The position numbers were made by a program, and so were the translations under genes. DNA of 64,000 nt from positions 10,726,001 through 10,790,000 of the forward strand of contig JASJZC010000007.1 of NCBI GenBank assembly GCA_037178855.1. Direction: 5' to 3'. The notes beneath the pieces are model-generated. The model ran no database searches, was not told the DNA's origin, and saw only the letters and a list, made by a program, of their open reading frames with translations. The stretch comes from Oscheius sp. JU75. Taxonomy: Eukaryota; Nematoda; Chromadorea; Rhabditida; Rhabditidae. This document shows positions 11,059 to 22,640 of the stretch, piece by piece; the first letter of the stretch is position 1, and each line of letters opens with the position of its first letter.

Positions 11059-14000
11059 GTAAACCCCAAAAAATGACCTTCTCTGATCTCTTGTCGAGGA
11101 TTCAATCGAGCGCAACTCTAAGCGGCTTGCTCTAAAAATGGCGAAGGAACGGCGCAGGATGCCGTTGAACAACGAATTTCCGGCGTCAGGGATCCCGCGA
11201 GCAAAAGTCGCTGCATTCCATGAGAGCCAGCTGTCTCCTCCAGTGCTCACGTCAAAAACGTCTCTTTGCCGCGTGTATAAACTATGGGTCGTGTTAATGC
11301 TTAGCGACTGACCAGTAGCTAAACATTTGTTCGGCATATTTCGTGGTTGGATGATCGCCGCAGACTAGCAATTAGTGTCATTGCCTAGAATTGTTACAAC
11401 AGGCCATGCCCAGACTGATTAACCTCTCACTTCGTTTGTTTCTCGTTCAGCTTGTTGTTCCGCGTGATAAATTTTATTTACATCCCTATGGATTTGGGAG
11501 AAGTTTTCAGGCTTGTTAACACAAGAGAGCTTCCAGTCTCAATCTGCAAAAAGACCGAAGAAGCTTTCGTCCCCACTCTCCCTCCTTCTGCGAAAGTTCA
11601 TTTCCTTTCGAGAAGACCTATGTCAACACGACAACCAGAGGCATTTTAAAATCAAACACAGCTCCCGCTTCTATCAGCCAGACAACATTTTTTGCTTTAT
11701 GCAAAGTGGTCGACCTTGCCCTCACGGTGTTCGAACTTTTTTCAAAAGGTCGGGTTTCACTCTCTCTGCAAGTTCCCCCTACCTTTTTCTCCCTTTCCGG
11801 CTGTCCTTATCATTATCTACCTGCAACTATAACTGATAGCTTCTCGGTGCTGTAAAACTGGTAAAAAAATTTTACCCGTTGTTGGCCTTTGAACAGTTAT
11901 ACAACTTCTGTTCCCCTGGACAACTAGGTCGCCTCGTCGACTAAATTGTCGCTGTTCCTCCTATTATGGTACGGGCAGAAATCGTTTTTCTCCTCCCCGG
12001 AAAAAGCAGCACTTTTACACTGTTCCCGAGGTGTCTGGTCATGATTTGCGGCTGTCGTTTGGTGGCATAGCCGGCTTAGAAAAACATAGCGACTACAACG
12101 GAACTTGAAGCCCTGCTGCTTTCGTTAATTGCTCCGATTGACCCCGAGGGATTGCCAATTACCACCTGCCGCAAGTTGTGCTCCTCTCTGGAACGCTCCT
12201 ATGTTTGGCGCTCAGGGTTGATTCATTTTGCGTGCGCCGTTTTGTATGACGCAAAAGTCTTTAGCAGGTTTTGTGCCGGAAGGCTTAAGCACTATTTTTT
12301 GAGCTCCCTTGAAAAATTGCTGATGACGAGTCATGAGGCTACTTTACCTTTCGCAAAATATTTGCTATAGGTACTATTATCGCCGCAAAACAAAAGCCTG
12401 ACAGCTCTTCTTGTACAGTCCCGAGCGCCTTTCTCTCGCGTCTGAACATTGTTCAATTCGGGGCGGATTGCACCGCTGAGCCGAGGCAAAGCCGCGAAAA
12501 CGGCGAGAGGGACACAGGGCGTCCTGTACCAAACCTTTTTGCCAACATGGGAGCTGCTGCTGCTTTCTTGCTCTAGACTAGGCCCTCACGCATTCCTCCA
12601 TCAATCACACCGCAACACCTTGGTACACCTTTAGAAAGGGCTCTCTCTCTGGCACGGCTGTTGTAGCACGATATTTTTTTGACTTGGACAGAAGAATGCG
12701 TGTGATCTGCTGTACTCTCTTTCGTCTTCCTGGTTCAGAGACTTATAATTTCATTAGTTTGAGTGACCTCACATGACCGAAACCGGATGGATACCGGGGA
12801 ACAGATCGAAAAACGTGTTTGGTTTTGCGGTTCATGTTGACCGAACTGCTTGTTCTCCTTCTCGTTGACCACCTAGATTGGACCTACCGAGGTTCACAGA
12901 TTCTTTTCTCGCTTCATTAGCAATGACATTGAAAGGGCAAAAATCACACTCATTAAATTAGCGAGCCTGGTTAGTGGAAAGGTTGGATACCCTGCAGGCA
13001 TAAGCCGCTCTCCTTTCCCAGGTTCTTAAGTCACCCTTCTCTCTGAATGCTTCTTCATCCTAATAGAATTGGCAACTTTTGTCGGGATTTCTTCGAACAT
13101 GCTTATTTCTCTAGTCTCAGATTTCATGTTTTTGGGTGGCTGCCACCCGCCTTTAAGAATGCAGAGCTTAATCAATTGTGCTCTCCTTGGAGAAGAAGAG
13201 GCAGTAATTTGTCACTTTTTCTGTCAACCATGGGAATTCAATTGTCGCAACAGAGGCAAAAAACAGCTAGATAGCACCCTCTCTCTCTTTCTGCAAAAAC
13301 TGTCCTTTGCTCGATCAACTGTAGTCTCGAAACTGTTTAGCTAACCTTGGATGACCAAGCCACGCAACAGCTGACATCAATGTTTGATACTTCCCCGTTT
13401 TTCGGCTGTGGGTATTGAGTTTGCGCCCCAGAGCTTCCGTAAACTGTCTCTCCCTCAAAAATGAAAGTCGGATTCCTTCGATTCCAAGCCACCCCCACCT
13501 CTTAGAGCCTTCCCCCACTTCCCGCACATTTCGGGAAGTCTATATTTGGATGTTTCTTTCCCGATCGGTGACTTTTTGCGGTGGCTCAATTGGAAACTAG
13601 TGCCCCCGGTCCTTACTTTTTTGCATCTTTTAATAATTCAAAAGTCTTCGTCAAAGGCGCTTTTTTGAAGGGGCGGAAGCTTAATCTAAACACGCAGTTG
13701 AACTCCGGAAACGGTAGGTTCCAGTCGGTGCCTCTTGACCTTTGGCTGTATCTGGAAGAGGAGGTCATATTTGTCCAGACCTAAAGTGTGCTACCAGCTG
13801 ATTTTCCTAGGACTCTGGACATGTTTTCTGCGCGTTTGTTCAGAGCGGTCCTATCACTTCCAGTGTCTATTTTCCCCCTTCTTTGTTTAGCAAAAAATGC
13901 CAGAGACACTACGGCGTGGGAGATCAAACACGACGACCTCCGTCTATCATTGATGTCATTAGGGTTTCATCTTTCCTGCTGCCTTCTTTTCTTGAGATTT

Positions 14001-14120
14001 TTGGCGGGCATTTTTTCATTCGGGCTGTTGCTATGGGGATCATTTTTCATAAGCGCGTCAGCGCTTTTTCCGTTTCAAGCCTGGCTTTATATACTCTCTT
14101 TCTCCAAATATGTCCTCACT

Positions 14121-14134
14121 TTTGCACTTTTCAG
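14121..14134 (+). promoter_or_regulatory. Likely spliced-leader acceptor of the Ly6-type gene
   Basis: The pyrimidine-rich segment ends in ttttcag three bases before the ATG at 14138. An acceptor this close to a start codon, with no upstream donor that gives a coding exon, is the usual sign of trans-splicing in nematodes. It also supports the chosen start. Confidence 0.5.
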
Positions 14135-14137
14135 ACC

Positions 14138-15138
14138 ATGTTCTTTGCCGTATTTCTCTGCTTAGTTGCTAGAACGCTCTCGCTCACATGCTACGATTGC
14201 TACAACACGGGTCCGGACAGTAAAGAGTGCACAAAAGAGAGAACGTGTACGGGAGTCGCTTGTATGATATGTAAGTTTGCTTTTAAAAGAATACATCGTG
14301 AAGTTTAGTCGACGCTGGAGATAACAAAACCTCGACAGCGTTTTGTCTTCTTGCCATCCGGGGAGAGGATGCGGGAGAGCAGAAAAATGGGTGCTGGTTG
14401 GAGCCCGATGGCCGAGGCAAGCACTGTATGTGCCACGATGATTTCTGTAATATACTTCCTGATAGGAGTGAAGTCGTTGGTGAGTTTCGGGATAAGAAAT
14501 CTATAGTACAGTCCCGAACACAGAGGAAACTTATACCGTAGCGTCTCCGCTAGAAATGTTATAGATATAGACAATATAACAGAGTGCCAGATTGACAGGA
14601 GCTAACTATAAGGATTGACTAAAGGGTGAAATAAACAGAATAAGCTTTAATTGATCGACAACTGTCAGTGACTGCCACTGTACCGAAACCCACATAAACC
14701 ACCAAAAACCGAACTAGAGACTAAACTTCAGAGGATCCCTTGGCACCCCTCCTCCCCGATGCTCAGTTCTTGAAGCAGAACCCTCTTGTCGACTACGAGA
14801 ACCCCAAACACGACGGTGAGAGTAAAGAAGACGGACAGGGATCGAGGCCTCTTCCCAAGCTGCCCCTCTTCCCCGGAATCGATGAGGCTGATCCTCGGGT
14901 AGCCGGCGATGATTCTGAAGATGGTATTTCAAAATTTTGACCCGAAAAGCGTCCTCTTTTAGATCTCGTGCCTGTAGATTTCGAAGAGTACGACAGAGAG
15001 GGAAAGAAGGACAGCAGCGATGTCGCGAAACCATCTGAGACACCAACACAGTCATCCTCGTTGATGCATCCTCCCTCATCCATTCTTTTCTGGCTCACCA
15101 TGGCAGCATCATGGGCCCGCATCTTCATTCTCTTCTAA
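14138..15138 (+). CDS. GPI-anchored Ly6/uPAR-type (LU domain) protein
   Basis: Four exons (14138-14270, 14309-14479, 14732-14923, 14963-15138) give 223 aa. The order is: a signal peptide (MFFAVFLCLVARTLS); a cysteine-rich domain starting CYDCYNTGPDSKECTK and closing CMCHDDFCN, matching the CxxC start and C-terminal CN of LU/three-finger folds; a Pro/Asp/Glu-rich stalk; and a hydrophobic tail (SSILFWLTMAASWARIFILF) that ends the protein, as in GPI-anchored precursors. In C. elegans, members such as ODR-2 act at the neuronal surface. The role here is unknown. An AATAAA lies about 145 nt after the stop. Confidence 0.8.
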
Positions 15139-16963
15139 AATCTGTGTCCAAATCTCACAATCACTTGTTCGTCCAATTCCAGAACGTATTTATATTATAT
15201 AACGCCTCGAGTACGAGGAACCATCTGTCCGGGTAATAGTCAGTTTCGGTGAACTTTTCTCCGTTTGTCTTCACTTACATGAAATAAAGATTAGTACATG
15301 TACACGGTTTTAATGGGAGAGAAAGAAAACGTACATGGCTTTTTAATAGCGTCGAAGAATTGCGATGTCTGTAGGCAAGAAAAATTGTGATATGTAGCTT
15401 GGTTTCAGATCATAAAACTCATGCCTACAGCCGTCGGCCAGCTTCAGCGGGCAGCGAAATGAGCTCGGTGGGATTAGTTACTCATATTGTGGTCACATGC
15501 CAAGAACATTAACCCACGCGACAACTCAGTAATTAAACCTTTCGGTCTGGTGGATTATAGAGGAGAGGCGCATTATTAGTATTTCGAGATTAGGTAAAGG
15601 TTGGGATTATTCACAACAGTAGACCGTCACAGTTTAGTGGTTCTGTCTCTATGTGGGAACTTTGAACCAAATCGACATGGTTAAATCTGTCAGCTGACCA
15701 TTATTAAGAGGTTTGAAAAGCGGCTATTGCCCGTTTTGGGTCTAAAGTTCTGGTAGAGATGCTTGCTTCTCAAAAATGAAAATACTTCCATTTCGTATGC
15801 AACTCAGCCAGACTGACAAAAGTTCACCATGGACGAGAATCAAACCCGGATCGGGAGTGTTAGCAATTCACAAAATTTATTATAAAATAGAATAGGATAT
15901 TCATTTGTACGAATACAATGGGTATTGTCTTAAAGTAATAACTGAGTTTGTAGCACTCAAGGCTGTACCGGGACATCTAGTAGCAACTGCTGTTGGAGTT
16001 ATGTTCCAATCACACCACTCAGGGCTACAGAAAAATTACTCCTGGCCGTAGTAGATTCACTAGCGACATACGTGAAACTGATCTTCTTCCAGAGCAGAGG
16101 TAGAGGTTGTTAAACACTTACTCTTCAGAGCAGTGCTCCACCCCAAGACAGTGACTGAGTTTAACCAAGCAATGACCTATGAACCATGCTATAAAAAGAG
16201 GGGAAGAGAGGGGTTAGAGCTTCAAAGCACTGTAGTTTTTTTGTAGAGGTCGGAACCCCCTAAATATCAGTGCATTATCTTACTCAGCTCAAAGAACTCT
16301 AAAAAATGGTACCTTGGGTTGGGCTCCGGTTCTTCGCGTCCAACCCCTTAGTGTCTACAGTCGGCTACATAGAGACGGCTGCAGTAAGACAGATACGCGC
16401 GTACAGATTAAACGAAAATGTCCCTAACATTTTATCACAATTTGGACAAGAGAGACAACAAATATTTGGAACTGTTAAGGCCGTGATAAGGCTTACATAC
16501 CAAATTACGCTAGCGTTTGTTTTTATTTAAAAAAACGTTTACAAACTACAGCTTCTGTTCGTTTTTCTGCTAATTTGTCTTTTAGTATTATCAGGTTTGC
16601 CACGTCTATTGACATTTGATAAGAAAAAATCTTATACCGGTCTACAGGTAGGTAGCAGTGAACACAGCCATAAACAATGCTCAACGCAATCAAGGTTCGT
16701 AAAAGATGAACAAAGTTTTTAAGGTAGATCCTTCAGTTTTGTCACGTTTTAAACAAGTGTTTTTCAATTTCCTCCAAAAAATTGTTTTCTGTCGCTATCT
16801 ATAAACTACCGGAAGAGGTGACATCAAAGCTCAGCTGACAAGGATAACTTCAAAGACACATTGATTTTCGTGTGGAACAGGGTGATAAGAAACAGAAAAG
16901 CACTACTTAAGGAATAGTTCTAATAAACTTTTCATCCTTCAATAGTATTTTGAATTCTCAACT
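15139..16963. other. Intergenic region with a tRNA-like fragment
   Basis: About 1.8 kb between the Ly6-type and ShKT genes. No convincing exon chain was found. A segment near 15830-15865, read on the minus strand, carries a B-box-like GGGTTTGATTCTCG, suggesting a decayed tRNA or tRNA-derived SINE. Confidence 0.4.
15283..15288 (+). promoter_or_regulatory. Polyadenylation signal of the Ly6-type gene
   Basis: AATAAA on the coding strand, about 145 nt beyond the stop codon, with no closer canonical hexamer. Confidence 0.5.
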
Positions 16964-17541
16964 ATGCTCGCTGCCTTACTTCTCTTGACAGTTGTTACCA
17001 TTGTAGGCTCAACAGTGACTTGCATGGATAGTGGTGTTGGACGTAAGCTTTGCATGTTCCTAAAATTATTATTCCTTTTAGCCTGTCTACCCTACGACAT
17101 CCCCGGATTCCATATCTGTCCGGACGGATCAGCATGTCTTGTCAATGCTACCAACGGATCCTTTTGCTGTTCCCTAGAAAAAATTTCGAACAGCAACTGC
17201 TACAGCAGTCTTTCCACCCCCAGACCTACCACTCCGGGCTGTGCAGACAATCTCAGCCCGGGTGAATGCAAGCAGTTGGCCTATCTGTGCAATGATTCTG
17301 GATACTATGCCTACATGACTCAAGTGAGTATACCTACTTGTAGAACAAATGAAGGGTTAAGAACTGTCCCGCTACTTGCGGCCGTTGTGATGGAGCGGCA
17401 TCTTCTACTCCAGCCTGCGTCGACCAGATTAATCCGAAGACTGGAAAGTCGGACTGTCCTTATAACAAGCCCCTGTGCACAAATCCACCATATGTCCCAT
17501 ACATGCAGGCCGAGTGTCCGCTTACGTGTGGATTCTGTTAA
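16964..17541 (+). CDS. Secreted protein with two ShKT (SXC) domains
   Basis: Three exons (16964-17042, 17082-17323, 17362-17541) give 166 aa. A signal peptide (MLAALLLLTVVTIVGS) is followed by a cysteine-containing N-terminal region (CPDGSACLVNATNGSFCC), a Ser/Thr/Pro linker, and two six-cysteine ShKT modules. Module 1 runs from CADNLSPGECKQL, across the last intron, to NCPATCGRC; module 2 runs from CVDQINPKTGK to CPLTCGFC at the C-terminus. ShKT modules are abundant in nematode secreted and cuticle-associated proteins and often accompany proteases or peroxidases; here they stand alone. No catalytic domain is present, so a binding or structural role is likely. The name of the fold comes from a sea anemone peptide and does not imply toxicity. 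Confidence 0.85.
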
Positions 17542-17798
17542 TATCATACAATGGAAGAACTTGATCAGACTGTAGTGTTTTTGTGATTCGATGGGTAGAC
17601 GATAGCATTGATCCAATCCACTAGAAATGATCAGTAAACTGTTCTGAACAAGACCTATGAATTTGTTTTCACCAAGGAGACTCTAATCGTTAGATTCAGA
17701 ACGATTTCCAAAACTCAGTTATTTTGAATTTGCAAAAAAAACCTTGTGCATGTGTGTCAGCAAGTTTCAGGAAAAGGCAAACCGTCATTTCAAACTCT

Positions 17799-17860
17799 GG
17801 ACTCGTGCCCGACCTCCTTTGTTCAGTAGTCGGAGCACTAACCGACTGAGCTATGAGGGC
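17799..17860 (-). repeat. tRNA-like fragment (A box and B box)
   Basis: On the minus strand the segment begins GCCCTCATAGCTCAGTCGG, like a tRNA 5' end with the D-arm A box, and contains GCACGAGTCC where the B box is expected. No complementary 3' acceptor strand (TGAGGGC) follows, so it is a pseudo-tRNA or the head of a tRNA-derived SINE rather than a working tRNA. Confidence 0.45.
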
Positions 17861-20800
17861 AAAAGGCATTTTTCCGAGCTATCTAAATCGAGATAAGAGG
17901 CAAGCGGTTGTTGATAATGCATTATCATGTATGGACCAAGTGTACATCTGATGTTTGCTGTTTTTGCGCCATTTTTTCTCCACCATGTGTGTCTCATTAT
18001 CTAATGCACTTCGTCAGTCCATCGTAGTGTCCACCTCTCTGTCCTCGGCTCTCAAGTAGGATCAACTCTGTGAGTATTTTTAAAAGTTTTTTGGTTCTAT
18101 ACGTGTTTAAATCCCTATTAAAAAGAAATCCGGAGATAGATGTCCGGTTCTAGTGGGATGGCTCTTTTGAAAGTTTTTGGTAAATCTGTAAAAATAATGG
18201 TCCTTCCAGTCTCAGCCCTAAAACTACTAATGGTCATCTAGCAAAAGATTGATATTACCGTTTATGGTCATATCGTTGTCCATCAACCCATAAATTGTTG
18301 TCACTTGACGCTTTACCTCTCCCGTAAACTTGTCTCATTGACTGTTGACACTGGCTGTCTCGATAGTTTACGTCCCAAGTCTTCTGTTTATTGACCACAT
18401 GTCTCCAAACCAAACTTCTCTGATTTCAGTGTGAGGACAACTGTCCTCTCTAGCCATCAAAATTACTAGGCCATGTCAATCTTCTCCCAGCTCAAGGTCT
18501 CGATGACTGCTTTTAAGATTACCGCGGGGCGTTAATCCGGGCCAAGCCAAAAAAGAGGTTCCCAATGGCTCGTAAATGTGTGACTGTTTGCACTGCGGGG
18601 GTCACTCGGGGCCAAGCAATTAGAATCCTGGCAAGGTCCTGGGAGTATTATAATTTGACTGCCGCTTACGGTTGCGGATTAGCCGCCTGAACTCCCACTT
18701 GGACTCAAGGACGTGGAGCCAATGGTAATTTTCCTCATACTTGTATATTAAAATATGACTGCAACACAGAGAACGATTCCCCAAAGAGCCGAGACAGTAA
18801 GAGAAAGGATTTCCCGTTAACCTGAGACTGTATTGGACTGAATTTTTTTAATGTGGTGAAACAGTATGAGAGAGAAACTAACCAATGTACGAGATGGTAC
18901 GGAAAAGTATTCAGCATACCTTTAAGATCGTATGCTAGAAGATCTTGATAGAAGTCACGACGATACAGGAGAGTATTCTCTTTTCAGCAGCAATGGTTAC
19001 CGAGAGAGTACGGGAGTTCACCTGCTATATCGTTTCATGTTTTTACATGTTTACCGAGACGGCATGGGAGAGGATCCTATGGGATAGGCATAGTCGAGAC
19101 ATCTTGATCTTGCCAAGAGAAAACTGGGGAGGAAACACGGGACGCGAAGACCAAGACTGATTCCCATGTGGAGACGTTCTCAGATTATCTGTTAAACCGG
19201 CGGCACTTCCGATTGCCAAAAGGCGGTCAGTGACTCTGAGATCGTATCGTGTCGGTTGCGCCATGACAGTATGTGACACCGCGCAAAGACCTTACGTCGA
19301 ATAAATATTGGTGCTAAACCGCAATTAGCCAATCACAATTGCTGTCGCTGTTTTGTCTACATATTCACTTTCCATTTTTAATCTTCCTTCCCTTTGGAGC
19401 CACAATAGAGGAAATGACCAATTGTCGGCTCACATTCCCCCATTGTACGATCCTCAAAGGGGTGAGCCGGTGCGGGTGGTTCTCATTGTCAATAGGAGAT
19501 GAATACCGGCACGCGGTGCCGCAGGGCTAATAGCCGGCTGACGCATGAGTAAGGGGATAGGCACAAAAGACAGCAGCTCAAAGGCACGGCCGCTGACAGT
19601 CGACTGTTTGTACAGGTTATTATGGCAATGACCCGAGAGTAGAGACCACTCAGCCTTTCCTGCCCCGGAAAGTGAGGCAAGAGAGTCGACCTTGGTGACC
19701 GTCACCGTCCTTGTGGCGACACCTCTCAAGTGCGGCGACACTTGTTAATGCAAATAGCCGGTACAATACTGACACGCGTGTGTGTTGGCCACTGCGCCGA
19801 AAGTTTCTCGTAGACCACCCGATGTGACCCTTAACTTTTTTTAATGCTCCTTTCCGTTGCATTTTTGAATACCAGGTTCAAGACCTTCTGCTGTAGTTTG
19901 CCACTATCTGCCGACAGCAGCTTTGCAGCCCGTTTAGCTTAAAGTTGGTAACAGGCGGCTGCGTCGCTTCCCTAGTGGCAGTTTCCTCCATCGCTGACTT
20001 GTCCCCTTGTCTCTTGACATTAGTGTTGACAGGCAATCGTGCAGACACCATGACAGAAAGACGGATGGACACCATATTAGTACAGAAAGATAGAAATTGT
20101 GAAAGTCGGTGACAGAGAAACAGATATTCTGACCTACTTTGACTGACATTCTGTCTGCTTTAGGTGACAGGGAAAGGCTCTTAAAGACAAGGCAGACTGT
20201 AAATCAGGAAGAGTAAACTAGTTGTTCATGAAGTATATGTACGTTCTATACACGTTCTCCTTTGCCCATGATGACCATATACGCTTCAATGAAGAATCGG
20301 TTTAGATCACTGTTAGAAATCAATGTGCTATGACCCTGTATTCGTTTAAACCTTGCCAGTTATTGCCCTCTAGCTGTACACCATTTGACAATTCCATCGG
20401 CAATGAAAGAGAACCACGAGAAACGGGGGAAGTTCCACGTCAGCGCCGCTGATCGAAATCAACACGCTCTGTAGTTTTGCCACGTTTCTCTTCCCGTTGG
20501 TTCAGCTCTCTTTTTCTCGTTCCCCGCCATCTGTGTGCATATTTTGCTGGATAAAAGAGGCCTGCCATCAATGTGATCGTCACACGTTTTGGCAAACTTG
20601 ATCGATTTTTGTGCGGTCGTATTTGTCGAGAGCGAATACCCGTTAAAAGGCAGTGCCTCACGATTCTCTTTTGCTTTTCTCTAGCTTTTTTTCCAATTCA
20701 TTTGGGAGACGACAATGGAGAGATAGTAGCAGGAAAAAGTTGTGACGACCTTGTTCAAAATGACTGGCAGCAGCAGTCTTTTGACTCCGTTTGCGCATGT

Positions 20801-21327
20801 CTTTGGCCAACTATTTGCTCTGCACCTTCCCTTTCCCCGACTGCCTCTGCCTGTTATCTGGTCACCATAACTCTTCTCCTCACCGTCCTTCTCTTCTGTA
20901 ATCACTCGACCGAGATCTCCATAAATCTACGGTAGATATCCATTCCTGTGGCCTTGGCCCCGCCCATGTGCCAGAGAGAGAGAGAGAGGAACTGCTCCGC
21001 CCACATTGCCATGGGGAGCACAGGACAGTTTGTCTCGATCAGCGTGATCGAGGACCTCGCCCGCTCTTCCGCATCCCCTCAAAGCGGTCTCTAACAATCT
21101 GTTCGCTTTTTTGCCTTCCACGACCTCGGCACCGAGTGCGCGAAAGCCACGCTTTTTCGCCCAGTTGGCCGCGGTTGCCTTCCCTTTGGGGACTGACCGT
21201 CAGCCGCATAATTCCATTCTGTTATAGAACGGGTTTAGTAATCCGTAAGCGCCTGCTCACTTTTCTGTTGTCGAACAATGCGACTCTTTCTCTATTGAAG
21301 TGCCCGACTTTTAATCATCGTTTTCAG

Positions 21328-21388
21328 ACACAGCCTATAGCATGTCGTTCTACTAGCATCATCCGGCAGCCAACACCATCTTTGCCAG
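21328..21388 (+). other. Orphan exon-like segment
   Basis: A 61-nt segment lies between a strong acceptor (ttttcag) and a consensus donor (CCAG|gtaagt). One frame reads through as TSIIRQPTPSLPG. No start codon or neighbouring coding exon could be joined with certainty. It may be a 5' exon of an unrecognised plus-strand gene or a non-coding RNA. Confidence 0.3.
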
Positions 21389-22084
21389 GTAAGTAACATT
21401 CAAAAAAGCGGGATCGTTCTTGACCTGAAATGCGGAAATCTTGGTAACTGAGTGCTCTAATTAACAGTGTTCAAGGGCCAAGATGCTATCTCCGCAAGGC
21501 CATGCAAGTTACAGGCCAAGGCTGTTCTCCCTACTTTTCTCAGCCAGCCGTTACCGTTATTTTTCAGGCAAATGGCTCCTTGGGTAATTGGACCATCTTA
21601 TCTATCGTAATCTTCTACAACATTCCTTCAAATCAACGGTTGTCATAATTCTTCACCCCGAAACGCCACAGCACTTCCTTCTGTTCTTCTAGTCGTCCTA
21701 CCCTACAGAGGAGTGTCTCCCCCTACCCCTCCTCGTTCAGACATTCCCACTTTTTCGTACATGTCTGATCCACATCGGCAGTATCTGTGATTCGTGTACA
21801 GCTTCGACTAGAAGAACCTCTTCATAGTACTAGATATTTATATATTTTTATTGTGTTGTTCGTTTTCATCTTGCAAAAAAGCAGCGCCCACCAAATGTGC
21901 CTTAGCTGTACAGATTTCCTTCATAGAGGTTGTGACTACTATATACATTGTGAGTGTGTTCGTTTTTGATATGAATATTGTGTTGTGATGGCTTTAGATG
22001 GGCGGCATGGGGGCAGCTGGATAATGGAAGGGATATTAGGGTATCTATTCAGTTGTTATTTTAAATGGAAGAAGCTGAAATTGT

Positions 22085-22640
22085 ATGTGACAGAACGTGG
22101 AGAGTTGAATTTAAACGGGGGCGGAAGTCATTGTACATAGCGTGAAGGATCTCTACTTGAGCAAGCTACGTCGAACGTGTTTCTGTACCTGCACGAAAAG
22201 TTGGTAAGAGTTAGGGTTTCAGAAACTTATCTCTCAAAATTCTACTGTAACTTTGCATAGACTACTTACTGAAGATATGAGGATTCGTCTGCAGTGGAAA
22301 GCCTGTGGCACAAGATTTTGTGACCGTGATATAACAAATGTATTTGCCCATATCATAAACTCGTTAGAAGCACAAACTTGGAACAAACGAACGTATGTGT
22401 TAGAATGTGGAGAAAGGTGCCGAATAGGAACGGCGGAGAAAAAAGAGAATCCTCTACCTGAACGAGCTACCTTGTGGTAACGTTTTACATGGAAATTTGA
22501 CTAGAATTGATCGCTACAGACACTTGTTCTTCAAAGCATTACTGGAACTTAGCAATGATTATTACTGACGGCCTGTGGATGTCAGCAGCAAGGTGAGGCT
22601 ACCAGATTTTTTAACTGTGATATGCCAATTTTATGTGTTC
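22085..22640 (+). repeat. Degenerate tandem duplication, two units of about 310 bp
   Basis: Two successive segments share ordered blocks: GTATGTG followed by GAACGTGGAGA / GAATGTGGAGA, then CTCTACTTGA / CTCTACCTGA with CAAGCTACG / CGAGCTACC, then a later block around GATTTT(G/T)TGACCGTGATAT / TTTTTTAACTGTGATAT. The units are strongly diverged, with many substitutions and small indels. The second half of unit 1 is open in one frame (AGATTTTG region, WKACGTRFCDRDIT). They may be decayed duplicates of a small cysteine-containing gene. Confidence 0.5.

Larger units (their letters stand above)
8796..14137. other. 5.3-kb region without a recognised gene
   Basis: Both strands show only short unrelated frames. 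The block is pyrimidine-rich on the plus strand, with GA/CT microsatellites near 9292 and 11040 and many runs of T. It could be the upstream region of the Ly6-type gene at 14138 or hold non-coding transcripts. I see no splice-consistent coding chain. Confidence 0.4.

Noticed and set aside
13788-14137. Extended reading frame upstream of the Ly6-type start.
   Set aside because: The frame is open, but the downstream ATG at 14138 follows an acceptor motif and starts a proper signal peptide; the upstream part has no protein-like features.
16306-16530. 74-codon plus-strand ORF between the Ly6-type and ShKT genes.
   Set aside because: No motif, no splice signals, and an unlikely composition; probably random.
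21787-21969. Hydrophobic start followed by CLSC and GCDYY, like a small secreted cysteine-rich protein.
   Set aside because: Splicing at gtgagt into 21999 gives an open frame but an odd product ending soon after; no convincing domain. Kept only as a possible remnant in the findings.
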